Shown here: one piece after another, positions 8,762 to 17,963 of the stretch
Position numbering within the stretch: the first letter of the stretch is position 1
How the letters are laid out: each line of letters begins with the position of its first letter
Assembly (NCBI GenBank): GCA_964567545.1
Contig: CAZMNB010000003.1
Coordinates: forward strand, 3,151 to 67,150
Source of the DNA: UBA7398 sp964567545
GTDB taxonomy: Bacteria > Actinomycetota > Actinomycetes > Nanopelagicales > Nanopelagicaceae
Length of the DNA stretch: 64,000 bases
Direction of reading: 5' to 3'
Notes under the pieces: generated by a model
The model's database searches: none
What the model was told of the DNA's origin: nothing
What the model saw: only the letters and a program-made list of their open reading frames with translations
Program-made: the position numbers and the translations under genes

Positions 8762-10933
8762 ATGGCAGAGCGCTCATTTGCAGCTGAAGTTGAGAAGCTG
8801 CGCGTTGGAGCCGGGGAAGAGTTTGCTGGCGAAGGAATTCTGGCCGTAACTAAGGCGCTATTGCAATCCGGAGTTTCATATGTCGGTGGTTATCAAGGTG
8901 CGCCAATTTCGCACTTGATGGATGTACTTGGCGATGCACATGAAATATTAGAAGAACTCGGAATTCATTTCGAAAACTCGGCCTCTGAAGCAACTGCCGC
9001 AGCAATGTTGGCAGCATCAGTTCACTATCCTCTACGAGGTGCAGTAACTTTTAAATCAACGGTAGGTACCAACGTTGCATCAGATGCGCTCGCAAATCTT
9101 TCTTCAGGTGGCGTCACAGGTGGCGCGTTAATTATCGTGGGCGAAGATTACGGTGAAGGTTCTTCAATTATGCAAGAACGTTCCCATGCATTTGCCATGA
9201 AATCTCAGATTTGGCTAATGGATCCACGACCAAACTTAACTGCGATTGTAGATTCAGTAGATTTAGGTTTTAGATTATCGGAAGCGAGCAATACCCCAGT
9301 AATGCTTGAGCTGCGGCTTCGCTCCTGTCATATTCATGGAAAATTTGTGGCAAAAGATAATGTGCGTCCAACTTTTACTTTGAAAGATGCAATTGAAAAC
9401 CCACGCCAAGATCCAGCGCGAGTGGTTTTGCCGCCTGCTTCATTTGCGCACGAGCAAGAAAAACTAAATGTTCGTTGGCCTGCAGCTGTGAAATTCATCA
9501 AAGAAAATAAAATAAATGAAGTCATCAACGATGGTGCCCAAGATTTTGGCATAATTTTACAAGGTGGTCTTTACAACACCGTAATCCGCTCTCTGCAATT
9601 ACTTGGCCTTTCTGATGTCTATGGAAATAGCAAGATTCCGCTTTATATCCTCAATGTCACCTACCCGATAATTGATGATGAAGTAATCGAATTTGCGAAA
9701 AGTAAGCGTGCCGTTTTGCTAGTTGAAGAAGGCCAGCCGGACTACATTGAGCAAAATCTTCATGCGGTACTTCGTCGCGCTGATGTTCCAACAAAATTAT
9801 TCGGCAAAGAGCTCTTGCCACCAGCGGGTGAATACACGCCCGCTCATGTCATAAAGGGAATCACCGAATTTATTAAGAAATATGGTCCACAACTATTAGA
9901 TCAAACCGGTTTGCCTGCAGTAGTTCGGCCAAACGGCGATAAACCAACATCGCTTGAAACTCGAATTGCACCTGAAAAAGTACATGGTCGGCCACCATCA
10001 TTTTGTACAGGTTGTCCAGAGCGTCCAATTTTTACTGCGTTAAAACTTGCAGAACGCGAAACTGGAAAACACCACATCAGCGCTGACATTGGGTGCCATC
10101 TATTTTCTATTTTGCCACCGTTTAATATCGGTGCAACCACAATGGGTTACGGACTTGGATCTGCTGGCGCATCTGCTTTCCAATCAATTGAAACCGATAA
10201 ACAAGTTATTTCGTTTATGGGAGATGGTGGGTTTTGGCATAACGGATTAACAAGTGGAATCGGAAACGCAGTTTTCAATCAGAGCGACGGACTTACAGTC
10301 ATAGTAGATAACGCATATAGCGCAGCTACCGGTGGTCAAGACATTCTCTCTTCAAAAGCAGATAACGAATTGCGATCTACGAAACATCCAATTGAAGCAG
10401 CAGTTCGCGGCGTCGGAGTCAAGTGGGTAAAGACAATCACTAACACATACAAAGTTAGTGAAATGCGTGAAACTTTTAAGAGTGCACTAACTGGAAATGT
10501 TAAAGGACCAAAAATTATTGTGGCGCAGAGCGAATGTACTTTGAATCGAATGCGTCGGGAAAAGCCAGCAATGGCAAAAAAGATTAAAGAAGGTAAGCGG
10601 GTAGTCAAAGAACGTTTTGGAATTGATCCTGATACTTGTACTGGAGATCATTCTTGTATCCGCATAAATGGCTGCCCATCCCTAACAATTGCGCCTAATC
10701 CAGACCCAATGCGTAAAGATCCAGTCGCATCAATTCTTAATACTTGCGTCGGTTGTGGTCTGTGCGGTGAAGCAGCACACGCTGCAGTTTTATGTCCATC
10801 TTTTTACCGCACTGAAGTAATTAGCAATCCATCAACTTGGGATAAAGTTAAATTAGCGCTGCGGAGCGCAGTAATTGGATTCTTGCAAAATGGCATTGAA
10901 CGACGATTATCTGGAATCCAACCTAATGCTTAA
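8762..10933 (+). CDS. iorA: Indolepyruvate ferredoxin oxidoreductase alpha-type subunit
   Basis: A 723-residue 2-oxoacid:ferredoxin oxidoreductase of the indolepyruvate type, which would convert aryl pyruvates to aryl-acetyl-CoA and reduce ferredoxin. The N-terminal pyrimidine-binding domain (GGYQGAPISHLMD near residue 40) is followed by a TPP domain with FCTGCPERP near 418 and the GDGGFWHNGLTSGIGN motif near 486. The C-terminal ferredoxin-like domain has an unusual first cluster, CX5CX5CP (CTGDHSCIRINGCP, near 625), and a second cluster CVGCGLC with a later CP (near 661). A ribosome site GGGGAG lies 5 bases before the ATG. It overlaps the next gene by 8 bases, so both subunits are made together. 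In the tryptophan context indolepyruvate is a plausible substrate; phenylpyruvate is equally possible. Confidence 0.85.
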   Translation: MAERSFAAEVEKLRVGAGEEFAGEGILAVTKALLQSGVSYVGGYQGAPISHLMDVLGDAHEILEELGIHFENSASEATAAAMLAASVHYPLRGAVTFKSTVGTNVASDALANLSSGGVTGGALIIVGEDYGEGSSIMQERSHAFAMKSQIWLMDPRPNLTAIVDSVDLGFRLSEASNTPVMLELRLRSCHIHGKFVAKDNVRPTFTLKDAIENPRQDPARVVLPPASFAHEQEKLNVRWPAAVKFIKENKINEVINDGAQDFGIILQGGLYNTVIRSLQLLGLSDVYGNSKIPLYILNVTYPIIDDEVIEFAKSKRAVLLVEEGQPDYIEQNLHAVLRRADVPTKLFGKELLPPAGEYTPAHVIKGITEFIKKYGPQLLDQTGLPAVVRPNGDKPTSLETRIAPEKVHGRPPSFCTGCPERPIFTALKLAERETGKHHISADIGCHLFSILPPFNIGATTMGYGLGSAGASAFQSIETDKQVISFMGDGGFWHNGLTSGIGNAVFNQSDGLTVIVDNAYSAATGGQDILSSKADNELRSTKHPIEAAVRGVGVKWVKTITNTYKVSEMRETFKSALTGNVKGPKIIVAQSECTLNRMRREKPAMAKKIKEGKRVVKERFGIDPDTCTGDHSCIRINGCPSLTIAPNPDPMRKDPVASILNTCVGCGLCGEAAHAAVLCPSFYRTEVISNPSTWDKVKLALRSAVIGFLQNGIERRLSGIQPNA

Positions 10934-12494
10934 TCAAACTCGACCAATCACGATGGCAGTTTTAGCCATGGGTGGCGAAGGCGGCGGTGTATTAGCTGAT
11001 TGGTGCATCGATATGGCTGAGCACTCGGGTTATTGGGCCCAGACCACTTCCGTACCTGGAGTTGCGCAACGAACTGGCGCAACTGTTTATTACTTAGAAT
11101 TTTTTGCAGATGATGGCAGTAAAAAAGAACCAATCTTGAGCACCATGCCAACTCCTGGCGAAGTAGATATTGTGATTGCTTCTGAATTGATGGAAGCAGG
11201 CCGCGCAGTATTTCGTGGATTCGTAACGCCAGAGACGACCACTTTCATTGCATCAACTAATCGCGTTTACTCTATGACTGAAAAAACCGCCATGGGCGAT
11301 GGTCGAGTCAGCTCGGAAGAATTGTTGAGCGCTTGTGAAGCAGCAGCTAAGAAATTTATTGCTGGAGATTTTTCAGAAGTTGCAGATAAGAGCGGAACGG
11401 TAATTTCTGCTGCGCTATTTGGTGCACTTGCGGGAAGTGATGCGTTGCCCTTTACCAAAAATCAATTTACAACCGCAGTAGAACGGAGCGGGCTCGGCGT
11501 TAAGAATTCTCTAGCAGCTTTTGAAAAGAGTTTTGAAATTGCGCAAAATTCGCTAAAACCAAAATCAAACCCAGTTTCAATTTCAATAGGCGCTAAGCCA
11601 GCAGATGCACCAACTGCGAATTTAGGGTTAACGCCAGCGCAAGAGCTAGAAATTCTCAATAACCCAAATGGGGCAGTAGGTTCAAAATTACAAGACCTTG
11701 CTTCTAGAATTAAGAGTAATTATCCGAGCGCCGTCACGTTGATGACAATTAGCGGAATTAAACGAACTGCGGACTATCAAGATCCCGCATATGCCAAAGT
11801 TTATTTGGATCGGTTAGAGGCAGTAAAAGAACGTGATTCAGTACTTGGTGATGGTACTTATCGAATTCTTAACGAGGTAGCTCGATATACCGCGCTCTGG
11901 ATGACTTATGAGGACACCATCAGAGTCGCAGATTTGAAGACTCGTCGAACTCGATTCAATCGCGTTAATAAAGAAGCGCGGGTTGGCGATGACCAGATTA
12001 TGCAAGTTCGAGAATTCTTACATCCAATGGCGGAAGAAATCGCGGATACATTACCAACTTTATTAGGCGGATGGCTCATCAAAACTAAGCCGGTTACTAA
12101 TTTTATTAACAAATTGACGATTAACGGCATGCGGTTACACACTACTTCTTTGCATGGGTATTTTTTACTTTACATTCTTGCCAGACTTAAATTCATCCGA
12201 CGCAGATCGCTCCGATTTAATTTAGAGCAAGAACGAATCGATCAATGGTTAACCACAATATTGGCAGTTATGCCAGAAAATTATGATCTCGCATTCGAAA
12301 TTGCAGAGTGTGCCAATGTAATTAAAGGTTACGGCGATACTCATAAAAATGGCTGGCGCAATTTCACATCGCTTATGAACGAAGTAGATAAATTGCGTGA
12401 AGCTAAAAGTGCGACCGCAGCAATCAGAATTGCAACTCTTCGAAGTGCCGCGCTATCTGATGAAACTGGCGAGAAGTTAAGAGCATTGCTCTAA
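10926..12494 (+). CDS. iorB: Indolepyruvate ferredoxin oxidoreductase beta-type subunit with C-terminal extension
   Basis: This is the partner of the upstream subunit. The N-terminal ~200 residues are the gamma-type domain of 2-oxoacid oxidoreductases (LAMGGEGGGVLADW, then VPGVAQRTGATVYYLEFF). The remaining ~300 residues form a helical extension like that of the long IorB forms (DUF6537 type). ATG 10926 is chosen because it gives an 8-base overlap with the upstream gene and places the start just before the conserved TRPITMAVLAMGG segment; an in-frame ATG at 10875 would add 17 unconserved residues and a 59-base overlap. The gene converges on the 2-aminobenzoyl-CoA monooxygenase-type gene with a 6-base gap, so no room exists for a separate terminator. 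Confidence 0.82.
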   Translation: MLNQTRPITMAVLAMGGEGGGVLADWCIDMAEHSGYWAQTTSVPGVAQRTGATVYYLEFFADDGSKKEPILSTMPTPGEVDIVIASELMEAGRAVFRGFVTPETTTFIASTNRVYSMTEKTAMGDGRVSSEELLSACEAAAKKFIAGDFSEVADKSGTVISAALFGALAGSDALPFTKNQFTTAVERSGLGVKNSLAAFEKSFEIAQNSLKPKSNPVSISIGAKPADAPTANLGLTPAQELEILNNPNGAVGSKLQDLASRIKSNYPSAVTLMTISGIKRTADYQDPAYAKVYLDRLEAVKERDSVLGDGTYRILNEVARYTALWMTYEDTIRVADLKTRRTRFNRVNKEARVGDDQIMQVREFLHPMAEEIADTLPTLLGGWLIKTKPVTNFINKLTINGMRLHTTSLHGYFLLYILARLKFIRRRSLRFNLEQERIDQWLTTILAVMPENYDLAFEIAECANVIKGYGDTHKNGWRNFTSLMNEVDKLREAKSATAAIRIATLRSAALSDETGEKLRALL

Positions 12495-12500
12495 ATAATC

Positions 12501-14915
12501 TTAACTCTCTTCAAACTTTGCGGTAATTTCTGCATAAGTCATTAATGATCGAGCCGCCTCAGCCGCCATCTTTTCGCGTTCAAGATTTCGTTCAAGTTGC
12601 ACTTTTGCTGAGACATATTGTTTTGGCCATTTCACATCTAGGTAGCCAATCTTTGCTGCTTCATTTAAGGTCCAAGCAGGATTAGCTAAATGTGGCCGGG
12701 CAATTGCGCATAAGTCGGCGCGACCAGCAGCAATTATGGTGTTTGCGTGATCTGCTTCGGAGATTGCACCAACAGCAATGGTTTTAATTCCAACTTCATT
12801 TCGAATTTGGTCGGAGAACGGAGTCTGGAACATTCGGCCATAGACTGGTTTCTCTTCTTTTGAAACTTGACCGGAAGAACAGTCAATAACATCAGCGCCA
12901 GCGGCTTTAAATGCCCGCGCGATTTCAACAGCATCATTTGGTGTAATTCCGCCTTCAACCCAATCATGTGCGGAGATACGCACGCTCATTGGCTTTTCAG
13001 CGGGCCAGGCAGCGCGTACTGCATTGAAAACTTCGAGAGGATAGCGGAGTCGATTTTCTAAAGATCCGCCATATTCATCAGTTCGCTTATTTGTTAGCGG
13101 TGAAATAAATGATGAGATCAAATAACCATGTGCAGCATGAAGTTCTAGCCAATCAAAACCAGCTTCATCACCGGCTTTAGTAGCGCGCACAAAATCTGCT
13201 TTAACGCGATCCATATCTTCGCGTGTCATCGCTCTAGAAGTTTGCGAGACACCAGCTAAATATTGTTGTGGTGATGCCGAAATTAACTCCCAACCGCCAG
13301 TTGCAACTGGCTTATCAATCCCCTCCCAAGCGAGATTGGTTGCACCTTTTGCACCAGCGTGACCAATTTGTAGCGCAATCTTTGCATCCGAATTATCGTG
13401 AACGAAATTAACAATCCGTTTCCAACCGGCAGTATGTTCAGTTGTATATATACCCGGACATCCCGGCGTAATACGTGCATCTGGCGTTATACAAGTCATC
13501 TCAGTAAATACCAATGCGGCGCCACCCATTGCACGCGCACCTAAATGCACTAGGTGGTAATCAGCAGGCATACCATCGTGCGCAGAATATTGCGCCATCG
13601 GCGAAACTACTATCCGATTTTTTAGTATTAAATCTCTTACCTTTAGCGGAGTAAGCATCGGCGGTATTTGACTTCCTGATTTTGGCAATGGAACGCCAGC
13701 ATCAGTAAATGCTTTTTCAGCGTACCAACGTTCGTAGCCATCTAAGAATTTCGCATCACGGACGCGTAAGTTTTCATGGCTGATCCGTTGCGATCTAGTC
13801 AATAATGAATAATTGAATTGCTCTGCAGGAAGTCGGGTATAGCGATCAATGTGCTCAAACCACTCCATCGCATTTCGGGCCGCGCTTTGAATTTTCAGAA
13901 CTTCGACTGAGCGCAAATCTTGGTAAGTTTTAAGCACGGAATCGATATTTACCGAACCATCGCTAGATCCCGCAGCTAAAGTTTCAAAAGATCGCGCCAG
14001 CTCAATTGCGTCTTCCATAGCTAATTTAGTTCCAGATCCGATAGAGAAGTGCGCTGTATGAGCAGCATCACCCATCAAAATTGTAGGAACTTTTTTGCCA
14101 TTGATGGTGTTCCAATGAATCCACTCTTGGCAGATAATGCGTGGAAACTTAATCCAAATAGCTGATCCGCGTAGATGAGCTGCGTTAGTTAAAAGTTTTG
14201 CACCATCTAGATGTTCTTTAAATAAGTTTTCGCAGAACGCTACGCCCTCCTCCTGCGACATATCTTCCAGTCCAGCTTTTTTCCAAACTTCTTCTGGAGT
14301 TTCGACAATGAACGTAGAAGTATCACCATCGAATTGGTAGATATGTGCCTGGAACCAACCATATTCTGTTTCCTTAAAGAGGAATGTAAAGTCTTTAAAC
14401 ATTTTTTTAGTGCCAAGCCATACGAAGCGACAGATGCGAGTATCAATATCTGGTTTAAAAGTATCCGCATAGCGGGTGCGGATTGCGCTATTTAGACCAT
14501 CTGCAGCGATTACCAAATCAGCATCATATTGGGCAGCAATTTCTTGATCATCCTTAACTTCAGTTTCAAAAACGAGTTTGACGCCTAGCTCTTCGCATCT
14601 ATTCTGCAAGATATTTAATAAGCGCTTTCGGCCAATTCCACAGAAACCATGGCCACCTGAAATGAAACTCTTATCATCAATACGTACATCAATATCGTCC
14701 CAATGATTGAACGAGCCTAAGATTTCTCGCGCGGTTTTTTCATCTGCGCGAACAAAATTGCTTAGTGTCTGATCCGAAAAAACTACGCCCCAACCAAAGG
14801 TGTCATATGGGCGATTTCGTTCAACCACAGTGATCTCATGCGCTGGATTTTGTTTCTTCATTAAAATTCCGAAGTAGAGCCCCGCGGCACCGCCGCCGAT
14901 TGAAAGAATTTTCAT
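12501..14915 (-). CDS. 2-aminobenzoyl-CoA monooxygenase/reductase-type fusion (flavin monooxygenase + old yellow enzyme)
   Basis: An 804-residue two-domain flavoenzyme. Residues 1 to about 400 form a class A flavin monooxygenase: GGGAAGLY at 7-14, an AADGLNS motif near 155 and GDAAHTAHFSIGSGTK near 281. From about 418 it is an old-yellow-enzyme domain with SPMAQYSAHDGMPADYH and the ELHAAHGYLISSFISPLTNKR segment. This fusion and length match 2-aminobenzoyl-CoA monooxygenase/reductase and salicylyl-CoA 5-hydroxylase-type proteins. The former hydroxylates and then reduces 2-aminobenzoyl-CoA to a non-aromatic 2-amino-5-oxocyclohex-1-ene-1-carbonyl-CoA using O2 and NADH. A ribosome site AAGGAG precedes the ATG. 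It is divergent from an SDR gene across 106 bases. CoA ligase, RidA, BadI-like and thiolase genes in the window favour the 2-aminobenzoyl-CoA role. Confidence 0.85.
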   Translation of the reverse strand: MKILSIGGGAAGLYFGILMKKQNPAHEITVVERNRPYDTFGWGVVFSDQTLSNFVRADEKTAREILGSFNHWDDIDVRIDDKSFISGGHGFCGIGRKRLLNILQNRCEELGVKLVFETEVKDDQEIAAQYDADLVIAADGLNSAIRTRYADTFKPDIDTRICRFVWLGTKKMFKDFTFLFKETEYGWFQAHIYQFDGDTSTFIVETPEEVWKKAGLEDMSQEEGVAFCENLFKEHLDGAKLLTNAAHLRGSAIWIKFPRIICQEWIHWNTINGKKVPTILMGDAAHTAHFSIGSGTKLAMEDAIELARSFETLAAGSSDGSVNIDSVLKTYQDLRSVEVLKIQSAARNAMEWFEHIDRYTRLPAEQFNYSLLTRSQRISHENLRVRDAKFLDGYERWYAEKAFTDAGVPLPKSGSQIPPMLTPLKVRDLILKNRIVVSPMAQYSAHDGMPADYHLVHLGARAMGGAALVFTEMTCITPDARITPGCPGIYTTEHTAGWKRIVNFVHDNSDAKIALQIGHAGAKGATNLAWEGIDKPVATGGWELISASPQQYLAGVSQTSRAMTREDMDRVKADFVRATKAGDEAGFDWLELHAAHGYLISSFISPLTNKRTDEYGGSLENRLRYPLEVFNAVRAAWPAEKPMSVRISAHDWVEGGITPNDAVEIARAFKAAGADVIDCSSGQVSKEEKPVYGRMFQTPFSDQIRNEVGIKTIAVGAISEADHANTIIAAGRADLCAIARPHLANPAWTLNEAAKIGYLDVKWPKQYVSAKVQLERNLEREKMAAEAARSLMTYAEITAKFEES

Positions 14916-15021
14916 AACTCTCCTTTTTACATCACACTCAATTACTATGCGACGATAATATCTGGAGCAAGAATAGGGATAGTTACTTACTTCGGCTACT
15001 CAAAGTGATTAGGGTTACTCC

Positions 15022-15798
15022 ATGGTTAGTGCAAGGTTTATTGGCAAGGCCGCAATCATTACCGGAGGCAGCGGCGGAATCGGATCGGAAATTGCGGCGG
15101 CTTTTGTATCCGAGGGTGCAATGGTTGCAATATTTGATACAAATGCAGAAACCTTACAAAAGAGTGTTATCGCCCTGGAAGATAGTGGCGGAAAAGTAAT
15201 TGGCGAGGTAGTAGATGTTCGCAATGATGCTGAAGTTATTGCTGCGGTCAACCGAGTCGCAAAAAGTTTTGGACGCGTAGATATATTGGTTGCAGCAGCT
15301 GGTGGTTCGTTAGGGACCCCGCGAGATTTAACCGAGATTAGCGAAGCTGATATTGATTTGGTGTTGGATGTAAATGTAAAAGGTACTTTCAATTGCGCTC
15401 GAGCAGTTGTAAAACATATGAAAGTTGTTGGCGGCGGGGCAATTATTACTTTCTCTTCTATTGGCGGTCGAGGTGCAAGTCCAGTAACAGGTGTCCCTTA
15501 TGCCGCTGCCAAATCCGGAATTTTAGGATTAACCCGAAGACTTGCTCGCGAAGTTGGCCCTGACAACATCAGAGTTAATGCAATCGCACCCGGACTATTC
15601 TTGACCGGAAGATTGCAAGGAATGTTTGATGCGCTTAGCGATTCCGAACGAAATGAAGTAGTAAATGCAATTCCACTTAAGCGAATGCCTGAAATAAACG
15701 AGTGCGTGCAACCAGTTCTTTTCCTGGCAAGCGATGCGGCTTCCTACATGACTGGAACTGTTTTAGACGTCAACGGCGGCCGATTGATGTCCAGTTAG
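15022..15798 (+). CDS. Short-chain dehydrogenase/reductase
   Basis: A 258-residue classical SDR. The NAD(P) motif TGGSGGIG is at residues 14-21, AAAGG near 91-95, catalytic Ser146 (FSSIGG), Tyr160 and Lys164 (YAAAK). The acidic residue after the second beta strand (IFDT) suggests NAD(H) preference. It is divergent from the 2-aminobenzoyl-CoA monooxygenase/reductase-type gene and may share its regulation, so it could oxidise or reduce a ring-derived hydroxy/keto-acyl-CoA; this is inference. Generic 3-oxoacyl reductase or sugar dehydrogenase activity cannot be excluded. Confidence 0.85.
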   Translation: MVSARFIGKAAIITGGSGGIGSEIAAAFVSEGAMVAIFDTNAETLQKSVIALEDSGGKVIGEVVDVRNDAEVIAAVNRVAKSFGRVDILVAAAGGSLGTPRDLTEISEADIDLVLDVNVKGTFNCARAVVKHMKVVGGGAIITFSSIGGRGASPVTGVPYAAAKSGILGLTRRLAREVGPDNIRVNAIAPGLFLTGRLQGMFDALSDSERNEVVNAIPLKRMPEINECVQPVLFLASDAASYMTGTVLDVNGGRLMSS

Positions 15799-15924
15799 TG
15801 AATTAGCACACAAAATACGGAACGGTAACTTAAATCTAACAGAAAATTTATCAAAAGAGCGTTGACTCAACCCTATCGAAACCCGAAGACTAGGGCTTCG
15901 CTGTCGCATCGAAAGGTTAAATAA

Positions 15925-16431
15925 ATGCCTGTAACAGAGAATTTACCTGGACTCGAAGGTATGGATCATGTTGGGATTACAATTCCTAATCTTGATGAAG
16001 CGGTTGCATTCTATTCCGAATTACTTGGCGCAACGGAAATATTTAGACTCGGACCATTTGATGCTCGAGAAATTCCCGGAGTAGATGGGAAAGATTGGTC
16101 AATGGCGCATGTAAATGTCAGCGACGCAAAATTCACAATTGCAATGTTGGAAACTAAAAATGGCAGCAGGTTAGAACTTTTTCAATATGACCGCCCAGAC
16201 GATCGCCGATTGACGCCACCGCGAAATTGTGACCTTGGGGGCCATCACATTGCATTTAAAGTTACAAATCTCGACGAGGTACTCGCGATAAAAGAAAAGT
16301 TCAGTTTAACTTTTATGGCGGGACCAATAGCTATAACCGAGGGACCAGCCGCAGGTCAGAGAATAATTTATGTACTAGACCCATGGGGTAATCAACTTGA
16401 GTTAGTTGAATACCAATCGACAAAGAAGTAG
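15925..16431 (+). CDS. Glyoxalase/VOC-superfamily protein
   Basis: A 168-residue vicinal-oxygen-chelate protein with two beta-alpha-beta-beta-beta modules. Candidate metal ligands fall at the expected places: His in MDHVGI (module 1), Glu in RLELFQY, His in GGHHIAF and Glu in LELVEY. Such enzymes include glyoxalase I, methylmalonyl-CoA epimerase and extradiol dioxygenases; the sequence does not decide among them. A TTGACT box (15862-15867) in the 126-base upstream spacer could be a -35 element, though no good -10 box follows. It precedes a ribose-type ABC transporter by 15 bases and is probably co-transcribed, so it may act on the imported compound. Confidence 0.75.
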   Translation: MPVTENLPGLEGMDHVGITIPNLDEAVAFYSELLGATEIFRLGPFDAREIPGVDGKDWSMAHVNVSDAKFTIAMLETKNGSRLELFQYDRPDDRRLTPPRNCDLGGHHIAFKVTNLDEVLAIKEKFSLTFMAGPIAITEGPAAGQRIIYVLDPWGNQLELVEYQSTKK

Positions 16432-16446
16432 CGGCCCAATTAGCAC

Positions 16447-17961
16447 ATGATGCTTAATACTATGACCGCCAGAATAGAAATGCGTGGAATCAGCAAACAA
16501 TTTGATGCGGTTAAAGCGCTCTCGAGCGTTGATTTAACACTTTTTCCAGGTGAAGTACATACAGTTGCGGGTGAAAACGGTTCTGGAAAATCTACTCTAC
16601 TTAAAATTTTAGCTGGAGTTATTCAGCCGAATGAGGGATTGATAAAGATTGATGGTACTAGCCATGTTTTAAATAGCGTACGAGGTGCAATGGGGCTTGG
16701 CGTGACTATGGTTAGCCAAGAATTAAGTTTGGTTCCCAATTTAGGTATTGCAGAAAACGTTTTTTTGGGGCATAACCAGACTCGTGATTTTATTGGAATT
16801 AATTGGAAAGATACTGAAAAGCGGGCAGCAGAGCTATTAAAACGCTTGAACCTTACGGTCAACCCAAAACAACTTGTGTCAACGATTCCGCAGCACCAGC
16901 AGCAGTTAGTTGAAATTGCTCGCGCGCTCTCTTTCGATACTAGAGTTCTATTGCTTGATGAACCTACTTCATCTTTAGATCCTGCCGAGGTGCAATCATT
17001 ATTTAATGTGATTCGTCAATTACGTGACGATGGTGTAGCGGTCGTACTAATATCACACCGCATGTCAGAGATGTTAGCAATTAGTGATCGATTTACCGTG
17101 TTAAGGGATGGGAAGTTAATTGACACCGGAGTCAAAGGTGACGTTACGGAAGAATGGCTAATTGATCGAATGGTTTTGAACAAACCTAAGAAGATGTCGA
17201 GCAGCACTTACTCTGCATCAAATAAGAAGGTTGTCTTAGAAGTACGTGAACTAAGTGATCGGCTTGGTGCGTTTAGTAACGTCACTTTTGACCTTCACGC
17301 AGGTGAAATTGTTGGAGTTGCTGGTTTAGCAGGTGCGGGTAGAACTGAACTAGTGGAGACTATTGTTGGCTCGCGACCACGGTCAACCGGTGAGGTTTTG
17401 ATAGATGGTGTAGTTGTTCGAGCAAATAGTAGAAGTTCTATTAAATCTGGAATTGCGTTGGTTCCGGATGATCGTAGAACTAAATCTACAATTCATGAAA
17501 TGTCAGTCCGAGAAAATTTATTGTTAGCCCAACACCAACTTCCATTTTCTTTTAGAAGCAAGTCAAAAGAGGCGAAGATTGTAAAAGATTGGTGTGAGCG
17601 GTTTAAAATAAAGACTGCAGACATTGACACGCCAATCAAGTCTCTCTCTGGTGGAAACCAACAAAAAGTAGTAATTGCTAGGTGTTTGCAGACCAATCCC
17701 AAAGTTTTAGTTCTCGATGAAGCGACAAGAGGTATTGATTTAGGTGCAAAAGCCGAAATTTATGAAATTCTGCGAGGGCTTGCAAAAGAAGGGCTCGGAA
17801 TACTTGCAGTCTCTTCAGAGATTAGCGAAATTTTTGAAATTTCCGACCGAGTGCTAGTCATGCATGCTGGAAAGTTAGCCGCTGATATGGGGCGTGAAGA
17901 AATGACTGAAGTTAACGTTGTTGCTGCCGCTACCGGTTCAAATAAAAAGGGAGATCGATAA
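16447..17961 (+). CDS. Ribose/galactose-type ABC transporter, duplicated ATPase subunit
   Basis: A 504-residue protein of the RbsA/MglA family with two ATPase domains. The first has Walker A GENGSGKST and Walker B VLLLDEPTSSLD; the second has a degenerate Walker A-like GLAGAGRTE, signature LSGGNQQK and Walker B VLVLDEATRG. This pattern, with a weak second Walker A, is normal for the family. It energises uptake with the permease (2-base gap) and lipoprotein genes that follow. Start codons at 16447, 16450 and 16462 are all possible; none has a clear ribosome site, and the conserved part begins at MRGISKQF. Confidence 0.9.
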   Translation: MMLNTMTARIEMRGISKQFDAVKALSSVDLTLFPGEVHTVAGENGSGKSTLLKILAGVIQPNEGLIKIDGTSHVLNSVRGAMGLGVTMVSQELSLVPNLGIAENVFLGHNQTRDFIGINWKDTEKRAAELLKRLNLTVNPKQLVSTIPQHQQQLVEIARALSFDTRVLLLDEPTSSLDPAEVQSLFNVIRQLRDDGVAVVLISHRMSEMLAISDRFTVLRDGKLIDTGVKGDVTEEWLIDRMVLNKPKKMSSSTYSASNKKVVLEVRELSDRLGAFSNVTFDLHAGEIVGVAGLAGAGRTELVETIVGSRPRSTGEVLIDGVVVRANSRSSIKSGIALVPDDRRTKSTIHEMSVRENLLLAQHQLPFSFRSKSKEAKIVKDWCERFKIKTADIDTPIKSLSGGNQQKVVIARCLQTNPKVLVLDEATRGIDLGAKAEIYEILRGLAKEGLGILAVSSEISEIFEISDRVLVMHAGKLAADMGREEMTEVNVVAAATGSNKKGDR

Positions 17962-17963
17962 AT

